A stretch of 64,000 bases of DNA, from the NCBI GenBank assembly GCA_900596015.1, contig UVIF01000002.1:310001-374000 (forward strand), given 5' to 3'. Below, piece by piece: positions 19,629 to 28,640 of the stretch. Within the stretch, counting starts at the first letter, position 1, and each line of letters begins with the position of its first letter. The notes under the pieces were generated by a model. The model was given only the letters and a program-made list of their open reading frames with translations, was not told the DNA's origin and did no database searches. A program made the position numbers and the translations under genes. The stretch is from Pseudomonas viridiflava (GTDB lineage: Bacteria; Pseudomonadota; Gammaproteobacteria; Pseudomonadales; Pseudomonadaceae).

Positions 19629-21154
19629 GCGAATTCGATTCCTTGTTGCAGGGCATGAACCTGATCCTGACCCCGGGCCACATCGGCCTGATGGTGATCG
19701 GCGTGCTGCTGGGTATTCTGGTGGGGGTGTTGCCCGGTCTCGGCGCGCCCAACGGCGTGGCGTTGCTGCTGCCGCTGACATTCACCATGTCGCCGGTGGC
19801 GGCGATCATTCTGCTGTCGTGCATGTACTGGGGTGCGCTGTTCGGTGGCTCGATCACCTCGATTCTGTTCAACATACCCGGCGAGCCGTCCTCGGTGGCG
19901 ACCACCTTCGACGGCTACCCGATGGCCCGCGAAGGCCGTGCTGCCGAAGCACTGACCGCCGCGTTCAGCTCGGCGCTGATCGGTGCCCTGGCCGGTGTCT
20001 TGCTGCTGACGTTCCTGTCGACACGCATCGCCGAGTTCGCCATGTCCTTCAGTTCGCCGGAGTTCTTTGCGGTGTATCTGCTGGCGTTCTGCACGTTCAT
20101 CGGCATGAGCAAGAATCCACCGCTGAAAACAGTGGTGGCGATGATGATCGGCTTCGCCATGGCCGCCGTCGGCATGGACACGGTGTCCGGCAACCTGCGC
20201 CTGACGTTCGACCAACCGATCCTGATGACCGGGATCAGTTTCGAAGTGGCGGTGATCGGCCTGTTCGGTATCGGCGAAATTCTCTGCACCGTCGAGGAAG
20301 GCCTGGTGTTCCGCGGCGAACATGCGCGTATCACACCGATGGTCATCCTGCGCACCTGGGCCAAGCTGCCGCGCTACTGGTGGACGATCGTGCGCAGCAC
20401 CCTGGTGGGTTGCTGGATGGGCATCACCCCGGGCGGGCCGACGGCCGCCTCGTTCATGAGCTACAGCCTGGCGCGGCGCTTCTCGAAAAACCGCGAAAAC
20501 TTCGGCAAGGGTGAACTCGAAGGCGTGATTGCCCCGGAAACCGCCGATCACGCGGCAGGCACCAGCGCGCTGCTGCCGATGCTGACCCTGGGCATTCCCG
20601 GCTCGGCAACCGCGGCAGTGATGCTCGGTGGCCTGATGATCTGGGGCCTGCACCCCGGCCCGACGCTGTTCGTCGAGCAGCATGACTTTGTCTGGGGGCT
20701 GATTGCGAGCATGTACCTGGGCAACGTGGTGAGTCTGATCGTGGTGCTGGCCACCGTGCCGCTGTTCGCTTCGATCCTGCGCATTCCGTTCTCGATCATC
20801 GCGCCAATCATCATCATGGTCTGCGCCATCGGTGCGTACTCGGTGCACAACTCGTTCTTCGACGTGGTGTTGATGCTGGGCTTCGGCGCCCTGGGATACT
20901 TGTTCAAGAAACTGGGCTACCCGATTGCGCCGCTGGTGCTAGCAGCGGTGCTGGGCGACAAGGCGGAAGATGCGTTTCGGCAGTCGATGCTGTTCTCCGA
21001 CGGCCACATCGGCATCTTCTGGTCCAACCCGTTGGTGGGCGGCTTGACCACGGCGGCTCTGCTGATGCTGTTCTGGCCGCTGATCTCCAAAGCGCTGCAA
21101 ACCGTGCTGGGCCTGCGCAAGTCCCCCCTGCCGAAGGCAAAATCGGTGCTGTGA
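19625..21154 (+). CDS. Tripartite tricarboxylate transporter large permease (TctA-like)
   Basis: The start is the ATG at 19625 in the ATGA overlap with the TctB-like gene, giving 509 residues. It has many hydrophobic helices. The conserved motifs GVLPGLGAPNGVALLLPLTF and GMLGITPGGPTAASF-like (here WMGITPGGPTAASFMSY) repeat the GxxPGxG pattern of both halves, and TLGIPGSATAAVMLGGLMIWGL is also typical. It is the channel-forming subunit that takes substrate from the TctC-like protein. Substrate specificity lies mainly in TctC. Confidence 0.94.
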   Translation: MSEFDSLLQGMNLILTPGHIGLMVIGVLLGILVGVLPGLGAPNGVALLLPLTFTMSPVAAIILLSCMYWGALFGGSITSILFNIPGEPSSVATTFDGYPMAREGRAAEALTAAFSSALIGALAGVLLLTFLSTRIAEFAMSFSSPEFFAVYLLAFCTFIGMSKNPPLKTVVAMMIGFAMAAVGMDTVSGNLRLTFDQPILMTGISFEVAVIGLFGIGEILCTVEEGLVFRGEHARITPMVILRTWAKLPRYWWTIVRSTLVGCWMGITPGGPTAASFMSYSLARRFSKNRENFGKGELEGVIAPETADHAAGTSALLPMLTLGIPGSATAAVMLGGLMIWGLHPGPTLFVEQHDFVWGLIASMYLGNVVSLIVVLATVPLFASILRIPFSIIAPIIIMVCAIGAYSVHNSFFDVVLMLGFGALGYLFKKLGYPIAPLVLAAVLGDKAEDAFRQSMLFSDGHIGIFWSNPLVGGLTTAALLMLFWPLISKALQTVLGLRKSPLPKAKSVL

Positions 21155-21223
21155 CACGCTGTGCTGGCAACGCCTAGCATTTGTTGTCAGGCTTGCCGCA
21201 GTTCATTCTCGCGAGCCCGGCCC

Positions 21224-22165
21224 ATGACCCGAATTCCCGATGCCAACGTGATCCACAGCCGCCTGCGCCTGCGCCAACTGCGGCTGATGCTGACGCTGCA
21301 GGAATTCGGGTCACTGCGCCGCGCCGCCGATCACATCGGCATGACCCAACCCGCCGCGACCAAGATGCTGCACGAGGCAGAGGATCTGCTCGGTGTCGAA
21401 CTCTTCGAGCGCCTGCCACGCGGCATGCGCCCTACGCCGTTCGGCGAAACCGTCACTTACTACGCGCGCATGGTCTTCGCTGAATTGAGCGGCATGCGCG
21501 AAGAGCTGGTAGCGCTGGAATCCGGCAACCTCGGCCGGGTCGCCGTCGGTGCGATTCCGGCACTGGCCTCGGGCTTGTTGACCCGCACCATCGCCACCTT
21601 GAAACAAAGCCACCCTCGCCTGTCGATGAGCATTCAGGTCGACACCAGTGACGTGCTGGTGCAGGCGCTGTTGCAGGATCAACTGGACATCGTGCTGGGG
21701 CGGATTCCGGCCGGCGCCAGGGCTGAAGAACTGCTGTTCGACAGCCTGGGTGAGGAAGCCCTGTGTGTGATCGCCGGCGCACAACATCCTTTGTCCAAGG
21801 AGAAACAGCTGAGTTGGGCCGAGTTGCAGAACATGACCTGGGTGTTGCAACAGCATCCCAGCCCGATGCGTTCGATCATCAATCAGGTGTTTCACAACGC
21901 GCGCGTGGACATCCCCAGCAGCATCGTCGAAACCACCTCGATCATGACCTTGCTGTCCTTGGTACAGCAGACCGACATGCTCGGCGTCACCCCGGTGTCG
22001 GTGGTCGAGGACTATCCCGGACGGCATCTGCTGGCGGTGTTGCCCATCAAATTCGAAGCGCGCCTGCCGCCGTTCGGCCTGATCACCCGACGTCATCGCA
22101 TTCAATCGTCAGCGATGCAGGCGTTCATGAATTCGGTGCGCGCGGAGCACGCGTTGGTCAAATGA
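21224..22165 (+). CDS. LysR-family regulator of the acid-sugar/TTT locus
   Basis: The start is taken at 21224 (MTRIPDANVIHSRLRLRQL), giving 313 residues. The helix-turn-helix is at about 15-75 (LTLQEFGSLRRAADHIGMTQPAATKMLHEAE, wing VELFERLPRGMRPTPFG). The effector domain spans about 100-305 and includes VAVGAIPALASGLL. It lies 69 bp downstream of tctA in the same direction. It probably responds to the imported acid or an intermediate and binds the dyad at 17890-17904. Confidence 0.9.
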   Translation: MTRIPDANVIHSRLRLRQLRLMLTLQEFGSLRRAADHIGMTQPAATKMLHEAEDLLGVELFERLPRGMRPTPFGETVTYYARMVFAELSGMREELVALESGNLGRVAVGAIPALASGLLTRTIATLKQSHPRLSMSIQVDTSDVLVQALLQDQLDIVLGRIPAGARAEELLFDSLGEEALCVIAGAQHPLSKEKQLSWAELQNMTWVLQQHPSPMRSIINQVFHNARVDIPSSIVETTSIMTLLSLVQQTDMLGVTPVSVVEDYPGRHLLAVLPIKFEARLPPFGLITRRHRIQSSAMQAFMNSVRAEHALVK

Positions 22166-22378
22166 GCGGCGAGAAGAATCAGGCACAGTGATAAGTAGAC
22201 TGCGCGAATCAAACTTCGAGAGCTTCGCGTGATGTTCGCAACGCCCTTTTCAGAGTACTGAACTTTTAGGTAGTTGAGCGATTGCAGAGCACGCCGCCCG
22301 TGTCATACTACGTCCTACAACTAGAACGACAGGATGTCTCAAAGGCCCTGGCGCACGACCAAAGGAAGGCTGTTTTTC

Positions 22379-23581
22379 ATGAATTTTGAAAGCAAACGCG
22401 TCCGCCAAATCTCCTCGTCCCCCAGCATGGTCATCTCCATGCGTGCCAAGCAGTTGTCCAGCGAAGGTCGCGACATCGTCGACATGAGCCTGGGCGAACC
22501 CGACTTCGACACCCCTGCGCATATCATCGAGGCCGCGCATCAGGCGATGCTCGACGGGCACACTCGCTATACCGCACCGCAGGGCACCCTGCCCTTGCGC
22601 AAGGCCATCGTCGCCAAGTTTCAGCGCGACAACAGCCTGACTTATAGCGTTGACGAAATCACCGTCGGCAATGGCGCCAAGCAGGTGATCTACAACACCT
22701 TCGTTGCAACGCTGGAGCCCGGCGACGAAGTGGTCATACCCGCGCCCTATTGGGTGTCGTACTCCGACATCGTCACTTTGAACGGCGGCGTGGTACGGAT
22801 CATTCCCTGTGGCATCGATGCAGGCTTCAAGCTCACGCCGCAGGCCCTGCAAACTGCGTTGAACGACAAGAGTCGCTGGCTGATTCTCAATTCGCCGTCC
22901 AACCCCTGCGGGGCGATCTACTCTGAAGCCGAGTTGCAGGCACTGGGCAAAGTGCTGGAGGACTTCCCCAATGTGCTGGTGATGTCCGATGAAATCTACG
23001 AGCACGTGCTGCTCGCCGACCAGCCTTTCGTGTCATTTGCCAGCGCCTGCCCGCACCTGCGCGAACGCACCCTGCTGATCAACGGGGTGGCCAAGGCCTA
23101 CGCCATGACGGGCTGGCGTATCGGCTACGGCGCAGGGCCCAAAGGTCTGATCGCCGCCATCAGCAAGATCCAGTCACAGAGCACGTCCGGCGCGAGCGCC
23201 ATCAGTCAGGAAGCGTCCCGCGCAGCGCTCGAAGGCCCGCAGGATTTCGTCAGCCGTTGCGCCAGGGAATACGCCCAGCGCGGCAAGCTGCTGGTAGACG
23301 GCCTGAGCCAATGCCCGGGCCTGCGCCTGAGCGCGCCGGCCGGTGCGTTCTACGCATTCCCGGAATGCAGCCAGTTGTTCGGCCGCACCACGGCGCAGGG
23401 CCAAGTGCTCGAGGACGACGTAGCACTGTCGGCCTACCTGCTCGATCACGCCGGTGTCGCCGTCGTGCCGGGCGCGGCGTTTGGCATGCCAGGGTACTTC
23501 CGATTGTCATTTGCCACTTCACGCGAACAGATAACCAAAGCTGTCGTTGCCATTCGCGAAGCGCTTTCAGACCTGGGCTGA
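22379..23581 (+). CDS. Aspartate-type pyridoxal-phosphate aminotransferase
   Basis: The start at 22379 (MNFESKRVRQ) follows AAGGAAGG, giving 400 residues, the usual class I length. The PLP lysine is Lys239 in NGVAKAYAMTGWRIGY. Supporting residues are Asn175 (SPSNPCG), Asp204 and Tyr207 (SDEIYEH), and an arginine in FRLSFATS for the substrate carboxylate. It lies directly upstream of an acidic amino acid ABC transporter. This suggests transamination of imported aspartate or glutamate, or of a related amino acid. Confidence 0.92.
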   Translation: MNFESKRVRQISSSPSMVISMRAKQLSSEGRDIVDMSLGEPDFDTPAHIIEAAHQAMLDGHTRYTAPQGTLPLRKAIVAKFQRDNSLTYSVDEITVGNGAKQVIYNTFVATLEPGDEVVIPAPYWVSYSDIVTLNGGVVRIIPCGIDAGFKLTPQALQTALNDKSRWLILNSPSNPCGAIYSEAELQALGKVLEDFPNVLVMSDEIYEHVLLADQPFVSFASACPHLRERTLLINGVAKAYAMTGWRIGYGAGPKGLIAAISKIQSQSTSGASAISQEASRAALEGPQDFVSRCAREYAQRGKLLVDGLSQCPGLRLSAPAGAFYAFPECSQLFGRTTAQGQVLEDDVALSAYLLDHAGVAVVPGAAFGMPGYFRLSFATSREQITKAVVAIREALSDLG

Positions 23582-23633
23582 CGCTATCGCTTTTCGTTGT
23601 GCCAAAGCTGCCATAACAACATCGGAGATCTAC

Positions 23634-24533
23634 ATGCTCGATCAAAAGAAACAGCTGCTTGCCCTGGTTGTCGCGGTTTGCCTGGGCGCGAGCGCTGCGC
23701 AGGCTGAAGAACTGACCGGCACACTGAAAAAAATCAAGGAAGTGGGCACTGTCACGCTGGGCTACCGCGATGCGTCGCTGCCTTTCTCCTATCTCAACGA
23801 CGCCCAGCAGCCTATCGGCTACAGCATCGAGTTGTGCAAGAAAATCGTCGACCAGATCAAGGTCAAGGTCGGTGAGCCCAACCTCAAGACCGAGTACGTA
23901 TCGGTCGTTGCGGCTACCCGTACCCCGCTGTTGATCAACGGCACCATCGACATGGAGTGCGGCGTTACCACCAACACCGTCGAGCGCCAGAAGCAGATCG
24001 GATTCCTGCTGACCAGCTACATCGCCAGCGCCAAATACGCCGTGAAGAAAACCGCCGGCATCGACAGCGTGGCCGATCTGAAAGGCAAATCGGTGGTAGT
24101 GATCACCGGTGGCAGCGGCGAGTGGATCACCAAGAACCTGGACCGCGAAAAACAGCTGGGCTTGAAAATCCTCAACGCCAAGGACGGCGGCGAAGCCTTC
24201 CTGATGCTGGAAACCGGCCGCGCCGTGGCCTATATCAACGACGACGTGCAGTTGATGGCAACCATCGCGCAAAGCCGCAGCCCGGACGCCTACGCCTTGC
24301 TGCCTGAACCGATGTCGGCCGAACCCTATGCCATCGGCATCCGCAAGAACGATCCTCAATTCAAGACCTTCGCCGACGATGTGCTGCGCAACCTGTACAG
24401 CACCGGTGTGATCGATACGCTGTACCCGACCTGGTTCCAGCAGCCGATCCCGCCGAAAAACGCCACCATCAACTTGCCGATGAGCGATGCATTGAAGCAA
24501 GCCATCGCCAACCCGAACGACACCGGCGTCTGA
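23634..24533 (+). CDS. Glutamate/aspartate-type ABC transporter substrate-binding protein (GltI-like)
   Basis: The start at 23634 (MLDQKKQLLALVVAVCLG) gives 299 residues with a signal peptide cleaved after AQA (about residue 24). The family 3 solute-binding fold shows VTLGYRDASLPFSYLNDAQQPIGYSIELC-type N-terminal strands (arginine of YRDAS binds the ligand alpha-carboxylate). TTNTVERQKQIGF and the hinge region follow. It is followed by two permeases and an ATPase, a complete GltIJKL/AatJQMP-like importer. The preceding aminotransferase suggests use of the ligand as carbon or nitrogen source. Confidence 0.92.
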   Translation: MLDQKKQLLALVVAVCLGASAAQAEELTGTLKKIKEVGTVTLGYRDASLPFSYLNDAQQPIGYSIELCKKIVDQIKVKVGEPNLKTEYVSVVAATRTPLLINGTIDMECGVTTNTVERQKQIGFLLTSYIASAKYAVKKTAGIDSVADLKGKSVVVITGGSGEWITKNLDREKQLGLKILNAKDGGEAFLMLETGRAVAYINDDVQLMATIAQSRSPDAYALLPEPMSAEPYAIGIRKNDPQFKTFADDVLRNLYSTGVIDTLYPTWFQQPIPPKNATINLPMSDALKQAIANPNDTGV

Positions 24534-24631
24534 CCCGCCCCCTTCACGCCAGGCAGTGACGCGGCGCACATGCGCCGCGCCGCTGTGCGCCTGGCTGCAT
24601 GCAGTGCTTCTCCCTGAACGTTGGTGTTGGC

Positions 24632-25360
24632 ATGGATTACAACTGGAACTGGAGCGTGTTCTGGGATTTTGCTCCCGGAGAATCCGCCTCTTATCTGCAT
24701 TGGTTGATCACCGGCACGAGCTGGACCCTGGCGACCACCCTGCTCGCGTTCACCCTGGCGTTTCTGATTGGCGGCTTGGTGGGTACGTTGCGTACCAGCA
24801 CCGTGCGCCCGCTGGTATGGCTGGGCAACCTGTATACCGAGGTGTTCCGCAATATCCCACTGCTGGTGCAGATGTTCATCTGCTTCTTCGTGGTCCCCGA
24901 ACTGCTACCCCTCTCCTGGGGCGACTACCTCAAGCAAGACCTGCCCTACCCGTCTTTCTTCAGTGCCGTCGTGGCCCTGACCCTGTTCACCTCGGCCAAG
25001 CTTTCCGAGCTGTTCAAGGCGGGCATCGAGTCGGTTGCCTACGGCCAGCGCGGCGCAGCCCTGGCGCTCGGCTTGCGGCCCACCCAGATGTACCTGAACG
25101 TGCTGCTGCCGCAGGCGATCCGCGTGGTGTTCCCACCGCTGACGTCCGAGGCACTCAACACCCTGAAGAACTCTTCGGTGGCGTTGACCATCGGCTTGAT
25201 GGAGCTGACCGCGCAAGCACGCAACGTCAGCGAATACTCGTTCAATACCTTTGAAGCTTTTACCGCGGCAACGGTGATCTACGTGGCCATTTCACTGCTG
25301 ATGACATTCGTCATGGGTCGTATCGAAAGCTCCCTGGCCGTTCGCGGCGCGACGAGGTAA
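24632..25360 (+). CDS. Amino acid ABC transporter permease (GltJ-like)
   Basis: The start chosen at 24632 (MDYNWNWSVF) matches family N-termini (MxxDWNWxxF), giving 242 residues; an upstream in-frame Met at 24599 is less likely. It has five membrane helices and the EAA loop SVAYGQRGAALALGLRPTQM, which docks on the ATPase. A 98-bp gap separates it from the binding-protein gene. It pairs with the GltK-like permease as a heterodimer. Confidence 0.92.
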   Translation: MDYNWNWSVFWDFAPGESASYLHWLITGTSWTLATTLLAFTLAFLIGGLVGTLRTSTVRPLVWLGNLYTEVFRNIPLLVQMFICFFVVPELLPLSWGDYLKQDLPYPSFFSAVVALTLFTSAKLSELFKAGIESVAYGQRGAALALGLRPTQMYLNVLLPQAIRVVFPPLTSEALNTLKNSSVALTIGLMELTAQARNVSEYSFNTFEAFTAATVIYVAISLLMTFVMGRIESSLAVRGATR

Positions 25361-25363
25361 GTC

Positions 25364-26050
25364 ATGTTCGATCTAGACCCCAGTGTCATCGTGCGAGCCA
25401 TGCCCGCGCTGTGGAACGGCCTGAAGTTCACCTTGTTGCTGACGCTGGTGGCGATGTCGGTGGGCATCGTGGTCGGCACCCTGCTGGCACTGATGCGCTT
25501 GTCGGGCAACCGCGTGATGCGCGGCTTCGCCCTGGGCTACGTCACGGTCATGCGCAGCATTCCGCTGGTGCTGGTGATCTTCTGGTTCTATTTTCTGATG
25601 CCGCTGCTGCTGCAGATGACGTTCCACACCGAACGCCCCGTGCAGATCGGCCCGGTGATGACTGCCTTCGTGACGTTCTGCATGTTCGAAGCGGCGTACT
25701 ACAGCGAAATCATCCGCGGCGGCATCCAGAGTATTTCCGGCGGCCAGAAACAGGCAGCCCAGGCCCTGGGCCTGCGCCCGTCGCAAGCGATGCTCTACGT
25801 GATCCTGCCGCAGGCACTGCGGCGCATGCTGCCGTTGCTGCTGACCCAGACCATCATCCTGTTTCAGGACACCTCGCTGGTGTACGTGCTGTCGATCGCG
25901 GACTTCACCGGCGCAGCCAGCAAATTCGCCCAGCGCGACGGACGCCTGGTGGAGTTGTACCTGTTCGTGGCCCTGGTGTACCTGGTGATCTGCTACCTGC
26001 TGTCGCGGCTCAGTAAACGCCTGAAAAGAAGCACGGAGAGAACCGCATGA
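25364..26050 (+). CDS. Amino acid ABC transporter permease (GltK-like)
   Basis: The 228-residue polar amino acid permease has about five helices. Motifs are YVTVMRSIPLVLVIFWFYF and the EAA loop SISGGQKQAAQALGLRPSQ. It begins 3 bp after the gltJ-like stop and its own stop overlaps the ATPase start by 4 bp. It forms the second half of the membrane pore. Confidence 0.93.
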   Translation: MFDLDPSVIVRAMPALWNGLKFTLLLTLVAMSVGIVVGTLLALMRLSGNRVMRGFALGYVTVMRSIPLVLVIFWFYFLMPLLLQMTFHTERPVQIGPVMTAFVTFCMFEAAYYSEIIRGGIQSISGGQKQAAQALGLRPSQAMLYVILPQALRRMLPLLLTQTIILFQDTSLVYVLSIADFTGAASKFAQRDGRLVELYLFVALVYLVICYLLSRLSKRLKRSTERTA

Positions 26051-26775
26051 TCCAGATGAAAAACCTGAGCAAGTGGTACGGCGACTTTCAGGTCCTTAAA
26101 GACTGCACCACCCAGCTGTCGCGCGGTGAGGTGATGGTCGTGTGCGGGCCGTCCGGCTCGGGCAAGAGCACCCTGATCAAGTGCGTGAACGGTTTGGAGC
26201 CGGTGCAGGAGGGAGAGATCTCCATCGACGGCCAACCGGTCACTGGCCGCGGTGTCGACCTGCCGAAACTGCGCGCCCGAGTGGGCATGGTCTTCCAGCA
26301 TTTCGAGCTGTTCCCGCACCTGACTATCGTGGAGAACCTCAACCTGGCGCAGATCAAGGTGCTCAAGCGCGATGTCACCACCGCCACCAGCAAGAGCACG
26401 GCACTTCTGGAGCGTGTGGGCCTCAAGGCTCATGCGCACAAGTACCCCATCCAGCTGTCCGGCGGCCAGCAGCAACGGGTCGCCATTGCCCGCGCCCTGG
26501 CCATGGACCCCATCGCCATGTTGTTCGATGAACCCACCTCGGCGCTCGACCCGGAAATGGTCAACGAAGTGCTGGATGTGATGGTGCAACTGGCAGGCGA
26601 AGGCATGACCATGATGTGCGTTACCCATGAGATGGGTTTCGCCCGGAAGGTCGCCGACCGCATCGTGTTCATGGACGGCGGCGAAATCATCGAGGACGTC
26701 AAATCCGAAGAGTTCTTCAGCGCGCCCCGCTCCGATCGTGCTCGCAACTTTCTGTCTAAGATTTTGCAGCATTGA
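26047..26775 (+). CDS. Amino acid ABC transporter ATP-binding protein (GltL-like)
   Basis: The 242-residue ATPase has Walker A GPSGSGKST at about 34-42, the Q-loop in VFQHFELFPHLT, the signature LSGGQQQRV, Walker B MLFDEPTSALDP and the switch histidine in CVTHEMGFA. All are intact. It powers the GltJ/GltK-like permease pair. It is the last conserved gene before the accessory island; the IS3 remnant begins 50 bp later. Confidence 0.95.
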   Translation: MIQMKNLSKWYGDFQVLKDCTTQLSRGEVMVVCGPSGSGKSTLIKCVNGLEPVQEGEISIDGQPVTGRGVDLPKLRARVGMVFQHFELFPHLTIVENLNLAQIKVLKRDVTTATSKSTALLERVGLKAHAHKYPIQLSGGQQQRVAIARALAMDPIAMLFDEPTSALDPEMVNEVLDVMVQLAGEGMTMMCVTHEMGFARKVADRIVFMDGGEIIEDVKSEEFFSAPRSDRARNFLSKILQH

Positions 26776-26824
26776 GTGCGGGGATGGTGCGCTTGCTGGG
26801 CTGGCCCATATAGCGATACCGCTA

Positions 26825-27075
<251 letters not shown>

Positions 27076-27430
27076 TATTCACCTAAATTGAAGTGGTCAC
27101 CTCCTAGTCTTTTAAGCGGGTATCTCATGCAGCCAAAAAGTCGTTTTTACTCCAACTCCTTTAGGTGCATTAACCCTAGCTCATCAAGCAACAGCACCGG
27201 CCATCACCATAGCTGTGACCTCGTCGACACCGGCGCCAACAGCCCGCAAGCTCAGCACAAGATCTGTGCCTGTTGGTGGTGAACGCACCACATCGAGGTA
27301 TTCGGTCCTAAAACACTCCCTCCGTCCGTTTTCGGTAGAAAAGGTCCGGTGTGACTACCAAAACGCCAGGGTTCAGCTATAGCTTCATATACAGTCTTCA
27401 GCTAAACACTCCTCTCAAAGAGGCTACAAA
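27076..27430. other. Leader region of the hydrolase-caspase cassette
   Basis: No gene is supported in these 355 bp. CCTCT-CAA-AGAGG at 27411-27423 forms a small hairpin whose right arm is the Shine-Dalgarno sequence AGAGG of the gene starting at 27431. The stem is short (5 bp), so any effect on translation would be mild. An A/T-rich stretch with CATATACAGT around 27386-27395 could hold a -10 element. Confidence 0.4.
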
Positions 27431-28639
27431 ATGCCAATTATTTTCGTTCACGGCGTGAATAATCGAGAGGAAGATGCGGACTACGCAACGTCCCGTGCTC
27501 GCATCGACAAATCACTGCGCAGCATTCTGGCACCAGAGCTTGGTATCGATGCAAAAGCACTGATCGTATCGTTCCCCTACTGGGGAGGTGATGGCGTGAA
27601 ATTCCGCTGGAATCAGGCATCGCTCCCAACGAGCGAAAGTAATGTTCAGGCATTGAACCTCAAGCTGACCGGGTTACAGGCCGTCGAATACGAATTGTGG
27701 ATACAGGAAGTACAGGCGCAAAATGGCGGTGCACCCGTGGTACTGGGGAATATCAGCTTACAGGACAAGGGTTTTGAGAAAGCTGTGGATCTGGTGTGGG
27801 ATGCGGCTTCGATGGTTGCACAGACTGAAGAGGCTTACCAGGAAGTACTCGACCGTTATGAGGCGTCGCGCCAATTAGCAGCCAAAGAAATACCGCCATG
27901 GGCGATCCAGCGACCCCCATTAACCAATCGAGAATTCGTCGGCAGACTCAATCAAGCGATTGTCCTACAGCCAAACGCAGCCGATGGGCTGGCGGTTCAA
28001 TCAATGGGGTTAAAAGATTGGTGGGCTTCATTGGGCGAAGCTGTCAGTCGGTTGGGCTCGGCTCCCAGTGATGCAGTCACCGCCCTAGTCTTGTCCCGAG
28101 CTCGCGAATCGTTGCATGCCAACGCAACGCGTTTCCTAGGCGATATCTTCGTTTACCTCAATACTCACCAAGGTGAAAAGGCACCCGGCGCCATTGCGAG
28201 TGTCGTCATGAAAGCCTTGAAGGAAGCCGACCAAGTTCGCACGAAGGGTGACGATAAACTGATCGTCATTGGCCACAGCCTCGGCGGAGTCATTCTTTAC
28301 GACATCCTCACGTACTTTGATATGGAGACCAAGGTCGATCTCTTTGCCACAGTTGGCTCGCAAGTTGCGGTGTTTGAAGAAATGACTCTGTACCGCGCAA
28401 GCAAATCGGACGTACCTCCTAACCCGTCTTTGGAACGTCTGGACATGCCACCAAACGTTGGAACGTGGGTCAACGTCTTCGATACAAATGACATTTTTTC
28501 TTTCCGTGCGGAAGGGGTCTTCAATGGCGTGAAGGATTATAAATTCGATACTGGTTATGGGGCTCTGGAAGCCCACGGCGGTTACTTCGCCAGACCCAGC
28601 TTCTATAAACGACTGGCCTTAAGCCTGAAGGGTATTTGA
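27431..28639 (+). CDS. Alpha/beta hydrolase, lipase-like, first gene of three-gene cassette
   Basis: The 402-residue protein begins PIIFVHGVNN (oxyanion-hole HG motif). The nucleophile elbow is GHSLGG at 281-286 (Ser283), followed by Asp351 or Asp354 (VFDTNDIF) and His382 (LEAHGG), a complete Ser-Asp-His triad. A large insertion of about 200 residues (from about 60 to 260), rich in helices, separates the first strand from the Ser elbow and could form a lid or partner surface. There is no signal peptide, so it is cytoplasmic. It resembles DUF676/PGAP1-like serine hydrolases. The next gene begins one base after its stop. The target (lipid, ester or protein) is unknown. Confidence 0.8.
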   Translation: MPIIFVHGVNNREEDADYATSRARIDKSLRSILAPELGIDAKALIVSFPYWGGDGVKFRWNQASLPTSESNVQALNLKLTGLQAVEYELWIQEVQAQNGGAPVVLGNISLQDKGFEKAVDLVWDAASMVAQTEEAYQEVLDRYEASRQLAAKEIPPWAIQRPPLTNREFVGRLNQAIVLQPNAADGLAVQSMGLKDWWASLGEAVSRLGSAPSDAVTALVLSRARESLHANATRFLGDIFVYLNTHQGEKAPGAIASVVMKALKEADQVRTKGDDKLIVIGHSLGGVILYDILTYFDMETKVDLFATVGSQVAVFEEMTLYRASKSDVPPNPSLERLDMPPNVGTWVNVFDTNDIFSFRAEGVFNGVKDYKFDTGYGALEAHGGYFARPSFYKRLALSLKGI

Positions 28640-28640
28640 A

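Noticed and set aside
19538-20848. 436-residue leftward open frame
   Set aside because: It is antisense to the TctA-like permease. Its His/Gln/Arg-rich sequence has no family character.
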